NCBI GenBank assembly: GCA_016806645.1
Contig: JACSYO010001998.1
Coordinates: 605,001-669,000 of the forward strand
Direction: 5' to 3'
DNA length: 64,000 bases
Source of the DNA: Ophiodon elongatus
Taxonomy: Eukaryota; Chordata; Actinopteri; Perciformes; Hexagrammidae
Below are positions 59,063 to 64,000 of the stretch, piece by piece. The position numbers and the translations under genes were made by a program. The notes under the pieces are model-generated. The model made no database searches. It saw nothing but the letters and a program-made list of their open reading frames with translations, and had not been told where the DNA came from. Positions within the stretch are counted from its first letter, which is position 1; the number at the start of each line of letters is the position of its first letter.

Positions 59063-59300
59063 TGACACGCAGAGATGACAGGAGGAGATGAAGAGAAGAA
59101 GGATGCTACGAGAGATAAAAAGGGAAGAGAGAGAGGAACGAGGGTGTGTGTGTGTGTGTGTGTGTGAGTGTGAGTTGAAGCTGTACATTCATGAGCCATC
59201 CAGGCTTGGAAAAGAAAGAGGATGAGGCAACTCTGGACGTATCGTGGCATCATGGGATACAACACAAACTGTCAGAAAGGTTTGAGTCAGACAACTGCGG

Positions 59301-59462
59301 ACACTTAAACCCCAAAATTGCTCCCATAATGAAGGTGTGTGAATATTACATAGTCCTGATGGGCAGGTGAGACCTTGCATGGTAGCCCCTGCCATCAGTG
59401 TATGTTAACGGGTGTGAATGGGTGAAGTCTAGAAAAGAGCTTTACAAGACCATTTAGCAAGC
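59301..59462 (+). mobile_element. SINE tail fragment, plus strand
   Basis: ACACTTAAACCCCAAAATTGC, CCTGATGGGCAGGTGAGACC, CATGGTAGCCCCTGCCATCA and GTGTGAATGGGTGAA are successive SINE modules. It begins exactly where the fold-back arm ends. Confidence 0.75.
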
Positions 59463-59814
59463 TTCTTGAACCCTCGCCATGTTCCCCAATCTCATATCAG
59501 GTGAATGAAGTGTTCAGATTATCTACTTAACTTAAAGTGAAATTACCACCGTGTAATACTCCATCACAAGTGAGCTCTGCATTAAAGTCTTTACCTCAAG
59601 TGACTCCAGTCTCAACGAGCTCCGTATCATTCTTATTGGTGGCACCGATTGAGTCGTAACTGAAGGTGTGTTTCGGGATTTCGCCTCACTTCTGTCCGCC
59701 ACTTGTGATTTTTTTCCCTTGAAATGTCGCCACAGACCCCTTAGTCCGTCGGACCAAAACAGTCTCACAGCAGTTTGTGAAATAGTCACGGAACGCAATC
59801 TATTGTTTTTGTGC

Positions 59815-59995
59815 TGAGCGACACCAATTGTATCGATGTTTCTGTCAGTGGGGACGAGGTTACGCTACAAAATGAAAGGTTGAGGCAACAAAACCACAAA
59901 GTTAGGTTTAGAGAAAAACATCATGGTCGTGCTTAAAATCACTAATTACAGTTAGGTTGAGGCAACAAAGCCCATCAGTTAGGTCTCGGAGGACC
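59815..59995 (+). mobile_element. Dispersed repeat, family B copy
   Basis: GGTTGAGGCAACAAAACCAC, AGTTAGGTTTAGAG and AACATCATGGTCGTG, with the first module repeated at 59948-59980. Confidence 0.65.
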
Positions 59996-60278
59996 GACAC
60001 AAGGATACCGGGCTGTAATACTGCATATGCAAGGCCTTTCATCAGTGGGCCATAGCCTCAATCACCACTGTGTTAGATGTGATAGATAGTGGCTTCATCC
60101 AAAATGTATTTGATTGGAAATATTTGAGATAATTAAGTAAAAGTCCTTCAAAATCATCAAAAAGTACTACACCTGTGTTGTGGTTACTGATTTAATGGGA
60201 AAACTTTGCTTAATGTAGACACAGTGTTTTAATTTTGTAGTAGCCAAAGTATCCATCCATCCATCCATTTTCATCCGC

Positions 60279-61707
60279 TTATCGGGGGTCGGGTCGCAGT
60301 GGCAGCAGGCCTACCCAGGCTCCCCTCTCACCCGCAACACCTTCCAACTCGTTCTGGGGGATCCCGAGGCGTTCCCAGGCCAGCTGAGAGATATAATCCC
60401 TCCAGCGTGTCCTGGGTCTTCCCCGGGGCTTCCTACCAGTTGGGCGTGCCTGGAAAACCTCTAACGGGAGGCGTCCAGGAGGCATCCTGATTAGATGCCC
60501 GAACCACCTCAGCTGACTCCTTTCGATACGAAGGAGTAGCGCCTCAACTCCAAGTTCCCTCCTGATGTCCGAGCCTCTTACCCTATCTCTAAGGCTGAGC
60601 CCGGCCACCCTACGGAGAAAACTCATTTCGGCCGCTTGTATCCGAGACCTCGTTCTTTCGGTCACGACCCAGAGTTCGTGACCATAGGTGAGGGTCGGAA
60701 CGTAGACCGCCCGGTAAATTGAGAGCTTTGCCTTCCGGCTCAGCTCCCTCTTCACCAAGACGGTCCGGTGCAGCGCATGTTGTACTGCTGCAGCCGCACT
60801 GATCCGTCGGTCGATCTCCCGCTCCATCTTACCCTCACTCGTGAACAAGACCCCGAGATACTTGAACTCCTTCGCTTGCGGTAGGCACTGCGTCCCCACC
60901 CAGAGGGAGCAATCCACCGGTTTCCGGCAGAGCACCATGGCCTCAGATTTGGAGGTGCTTACTCTCATACCCGCCGCTTGACACTCGGCTGCAAATTGCC
61001 CCAGTGAATGCTGGAGGTCATGGTCCGAAGAGGCCAACAGGACCACATCATCTGCGAACAGTAGAGAGGCGATCCCGAGACCCCCGAACCCGACGTTCTC
61101 CTCCCCCCGGCTGGGCCTAGATATCCTGTCCATGAAAGTCACGAACAAGACCGGTGATAAAGGGCAGCCCTGGCGGAGGCCAACACCCACCGGGAACGCG
61201 TCTGACTTATTGTCGAGAATACGAACGCAGCTCCTACTGCAGTCGCACAGAGACCGGATGGCCCGTTGTAACGGGTCCGGCACCCCATACTCCCGCAGCA
61301 CCCCACACAAAAACCCCCGAGGGACGGACGGAGGTCGAAGGCCTTCTCCATGTCCACAAAACACATAGACTGGTTGGGCAAACTCCCAGAACCCCTCCAG
61401 TAGTCTTGCAAGGGTAAAGAGCTGGTCCATTGTTCCACGACCGGGACGGAATCCGCACTGCTCCTCTTGAATCCGAGGTTCGACAATCGGTCGGAGCCTC
61501 TTTTCCAGCACCCTGGCATACACTTTCCCCGGGAGGCTGAGTAGTGTGATACCTCGATAAGTCGAGCACACTCTCCGGTCCCCCTTTTTGAAAATGGGAA
61601 CCACCACCCACAGTCTGCCAGTCCATGGGCACTGTTCCCGACCCCCATGCGACATTGAAAAGGCGTGTCAGCCAAGACAGCCCAACAACGTCCAGCGCCT
61701 TCAGCAT
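60279..61707 (-). pseudogene. Rex3 reverse transcriptase, frameshifted
   Basis: The main frame is 458 codons (60279-61655). It holds EEQCGFRPGRGTMDQLFTL (residues 64-82), GLRQGCPLSPVLF (159-171), the catalytic FADDVVLLASS (200-210), YLGVLFTSEG and a C-terminal RGRPRTRWRDYISQLAWERL block. RT motif A, FVDMEKAFD, appears only in a neighbouring phase at about 61319-61361, so two indels bracket it. The first residues (LDVVGLSWLTRLFNVAWGSG) are in a third phase at 61650-61707. The N-terminal part of RT is missing. In an intact element it would copy the element RNA at a nicked target. Confidence 0.85.
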
Positions 61708-61708
61708 C

Positions 61709-62650
61709 TCAGTGCGGATCTTGGATATCAGATGAAACGATTACAAAGTCGATCATTGATCTACGGCCTAAGGTGTTCTGGTACTTATGAGCCACCCTAT
61801 GTTCGAACATGGTGTTCGTTATGGGCAAACCGTGGCTAGCACAGAAGTCCAACAGCGAGACACCACTCGGGTTGAGATCGGGCAAGCCGTTCCTCCCAAT
61901 CACCCCCCGCCAGGTTTCTCTGTCGTTGCCCATGTGAGCGTTGAAGTCTCCCAGGAGAACTATGGAGTCAGCAGGAGGCGCCCTTTCCAGGACCCCTCCC
62001 ACCGACTCCAAGAAGGACGGATACTCCGAACTACTGTTCGGTGCATAGGCACAAACAACAGTCAGAGCCTTACTCCCCGCAACCCGCAGGCGCAGGGAGG
62101 CGACCCTCTCGTTCCTCGGGGAGAACTCCAACACGGCGGCGCTCAGCCGGGGGCTCGTGAGTATCCCCACTCCCGCCCGGCGCCTCTCACCCTGGGCAAC
62201 TCCAGAAAAGGACAAAGTCCAACCTTTCTCCAGGAGCTTAGTTCCAGAACCAGTGCTGTGCGTGGAGGTGAGGCCAACTATATCTAGCTGGTACCGCTCC
62301 ACCTCCTGCACCAGCTCCGGCTCTTTCCCTGCTAGCGAGGTGACGTTCCACATCCCTAGAGATAGTCTATGCTGCCGGCGATCAGCTCGCCGAGGCCCCC
62401 TGCCCGGCCCGCCGCCCGGTCTACATAGCACCCGACCCCGATGCTTATCCCTGCGGGTGGTGGGTCCACAGGATGGCTGCTCCATGTTGTTTCTTCGGGC
62501 TGAGCCCGACCGGGCCCCATGGGCGAAGGCCCGGCAACCAGATGCTCGCCTACGAGCTCCCCTCCCGGGTCTGGCTCCAACAACAACAACATAGCTCCCA
62601 GGATCACTGAGCCACTCAAACTCCTCCACCACGTTAAGGTGGCGATTCAC
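61709..62650 (-). pseudogene. Rex3 endonuclease, C-terminally truncated
   Basis: A 313-codon frame. Residues 1-95 are a basic, Gly/Arg-rich leader. The APE-type endonuclease begins near LSLGMWNVTSL (97-106) and continues through GERRRAGVGIL (154-164), VVCAYAPNSSSEY (198-210), VLLGDFNAHMGND (231-243) and NTLGRRSMIDFVIVSSD (292-308). The frame stops soon after, at the deletion junction, so the terminal SDHH motif needed for catalysis is lost. The usual catalytic Glu of the QET motif is also not seen (LTSTHSTGSG instead, which may be normal for this family). The upstream Met may be chance. Confidence 0.8.
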
Positions 62651-62655
62651 GGAGA

Positions 62656-63236
62656 AGCCAAAGTATAGATCATTTAACTAATTAATTGTGGATTAATTAC
62701 ATTAAATACAGCTATACATATTTTAAAGTGGTGTTATAATTTCATGATCTAAGTAGTTCTGTTTAAAGGCTTGAGAAACCAACATTGACTTATTTTACCT
62801 CAGTTTTGTTTAATAACTTGCGCACTTTATTAACACCAGTAATGTAACAAGTTCACGTTGCAAAGGTACTTATTGGAACCCAAACCACTGACCAAGTGTC
62901 TGTATTTGACAAGTTGGGAGTGAGAATGCGTTGACCCTCCACCAGCAACCCTGTTGGAGAAAAGACAGGCAGCCCAACCTGACCAATCACAGACCTTGAG
63001 GGTCTTAACGTCGTGACTCGGTGGCCCCGACATTCAGTTATCATCATTTTGAGCTTCGGGGTAGCCACGGAAGCTATAACTTCCTAACACACTCTAACTA
63101 TTACTCCACCTTGAGGCTGAAAGCGATGGGGTTAGAGAGGGATCAGGGTAGTGAGCCGAGAGGAAGAAGGAGCTCACGGGAGGCACGATGAAAGGTGTGC
63201 GGTGAAATGAGCGCGTTGAAAGAAAAGGAAAGGGGC

Positions 63237-63238
<2 letters not shown>
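62656..63238. other. No gene recognised
   Basis: Begins with one copy of the target-site duplication; otherwise unique-looking. Confidence 0.45.

Positions 63239-63297
<59 letters not shown>
63239..63297. repeat. (GA)n microsatellite
   Basis: About 29 GA units. Confidence 0.97.
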
Positions 63298-63299
<2 letters not shown>

Positions 63300-63669
63300 G
63301 TGAATTTGCACTGGGCCATTAGTTTGTGTGAGCTCTCCGTTTACACAGTCACGCTGCATTACGGGAGTTACACACACCAAATGACACGGCATTAGAGAGA
63401 TGTGTATGGAGAAAATAAGCTGTTAAATAAATTCCATACAGGTGACACCCAAGGCCACAAGGACAGGCGACTGAATGAACACCTCTCCAGTCTGCGGCAT
63501 TACGTGTGTCGGCCTTCTGGATGCTCTGCAGTTTGTTCTCTACTCTTAAATAGGGTTGAATCTGTATTCACTGACACTTTTCAAATCCATCTGTGTGGTG
63601 ACCCTCAAGCAGTTTCGTGGTGTCACATTTTACTCTCTATGGCCTTGAATTTGAACGCAATATAAAAGT

Positions 63670-64000
63670 CCTGCACGTCTATGGAAACATGGCTCAAAAA
63701 CTGTCTTTTGTGCAGGAAAAGACAATTATCATGCCATAAATCAGAAAAAATTAATTTATTTTAGAATTTCTTTTGCAAAAATCAGAAAACACTGGAATCT
63801 ATATATCCAAGATGTTTGTGTCCACAAGTGTCACTAATGTCAGAAAACAATATGTAGGCTCCACGTGCTGTACATATTTACTATTTACGTTTTTATAAAG
63901 TCTACTCACAACCTATCATGTCCTCTCCTCAATGCACACCAGCAGCCTTCAGATCAGTCAAAGTTTCATGGAATTTTTGTTTCGTGACTGTTGGTATCAG
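63670..64000 (+). mobile_element. Dispersed repeat, family D, copy running off the window
   Basis: GTCTATGGAAAC, TGTCCACAAGTGTCACTAATG, GGCTCCACGTGCTGTA, CACAACCTATCATGTCCTCTC and GATCAGTCAAAGTTTCATGGAA correspond in order to 45657-45830. The element may continue beyond the last base. Confidence 0.65.

Larger units (their letters stand above)
58152..59300. mobile_element. Fold-back element with ~135-bp inverted arms
   Basis: The left arm (58152-58287) and the right arm (59166-59300) are reverse complements of each other at about 90 percent by eye. They run from CCGCAGTTGTC through CTGACAGTTTG, GATGCCACCATACGTCC, TTTCTTTTCCAAGCCTGG and ATGAATGTACAGCTTCAACT. Between them lie about 880 bp composed largely of CA, ACGC, GA and GT repeats. 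No transposase is present. The 296-codon plus frame (58201-59091) is a translation of these repeats. A non-autonomous fold-back transposon, or an inverted duplication that has trapped repeats, could both produce this. Confidence 0.85.
60253..62655 (-). mobile_element. Rex3-like RTE-clade retrotransposon, internally deleted
   Basis: Minus-strand non-LTR element. Its 3' end carries a short (GGAT)n tail, seen as CCATCCATCCATCC at 60253-60268. AGCCAAAGTAT occurs exactly at 60242-60252 and 62656-62666, giving an 11-bp target-site duplication. The 20-base GGTGATAAAGGGCAGCCCTG near 61151 matches the published Rex3 PCR primer as I recall it. Endonuclease and reverse transcriptase sequences are joined by a deletion near 61720, and the RT has several frameshifts. 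The 5' end may be complete or lightly truncated. Inactive. Confidence 0.9.

Noticed and set aside
58201..59091. 296-codon plus-strand open frame
   Set aside because: It is the translation of the fold-back arm plus CA, GT and GA repeats (His-Thr, Cys-Val and Arg-Glu runs), with shadows in other phases.
62157..62594. 145-codon plus-strand frame and similar plus frames at 61132-62287
   Set aside because: Antisense shadows of the GC-rich Rex3 endonuclease and RT sequences.

Overview
The window looks like non-coding chromosomal DNA from a teleost fish, probably a percomorph. The main clues are a Rex3-type RTE retrotransposon, a Ty3/Gypsy element that resembles the fish Gmr1-like group, tRNA-derived SINE fragments, hAT- and Tc1-type DNA transposon remnants, and very dense (CA)n, (CT)n and (GA)n arrays. 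I found no complete host protein-coding gene, no rRNA gene and no intact tRNA gene. The long open frames are either microsatellite translations, antisense shadows of retrotransposons, or short chance frames in AT-rich DNA. The window is best read as an intergenic desert or a very large intron.

Layout: 0-3.3 kb holds a purine-rich stretch and a 57-bp minisatellite. 3.3-3.8 kb and 19.9-20.5 kb hold two opposite copies of one dispersed repeat. 6.7-13.8 kb is rich in simple repeats and includes a 735-bp palindromic array of TCTATATAGA units. 14-16.4 kb and 21-22 kb hold transposon and SINE remnants. 22-36 kb is mostly unique AT-rich sequence with a few repeat fragments, one Tc1-like relic and some homeodomain-site-rich blocks that could be conserved elements. 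36.5-36.8 kb has a cluster of nuclear-receptor half-sites, including an 11-bp tandem array that forms perfect DR5 spacing. 36.9-40.2 kb carries six long CA/GT arrays. 42-49 kb holds more dispersed repeats, a hAT-like relic and strand-asymmetric purine/pyrimidine tracts.

The best-defined units are in the last 14 kb. A Gypsy-type LTR element (50602-53549) has two near-identical LTRs, a proline-tRNA primer site and a polypurine tract, but only scraps of gag, protease, integrase-proximal and reverse transcriptase sequence. A fold-back element (58152-59300) has about 135-bp inverted arms around a CA/GA-rich core. A Rex3 copy on the minus strand (60253-62655) is bounded by an 11-bp target-site duplication and has an internal deletion that joins endonuclease to reverse transcriptase. 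None of the three appears able to encode a working enzyme. Repeat family names come from memory of fish repeats and were not searched against a database.
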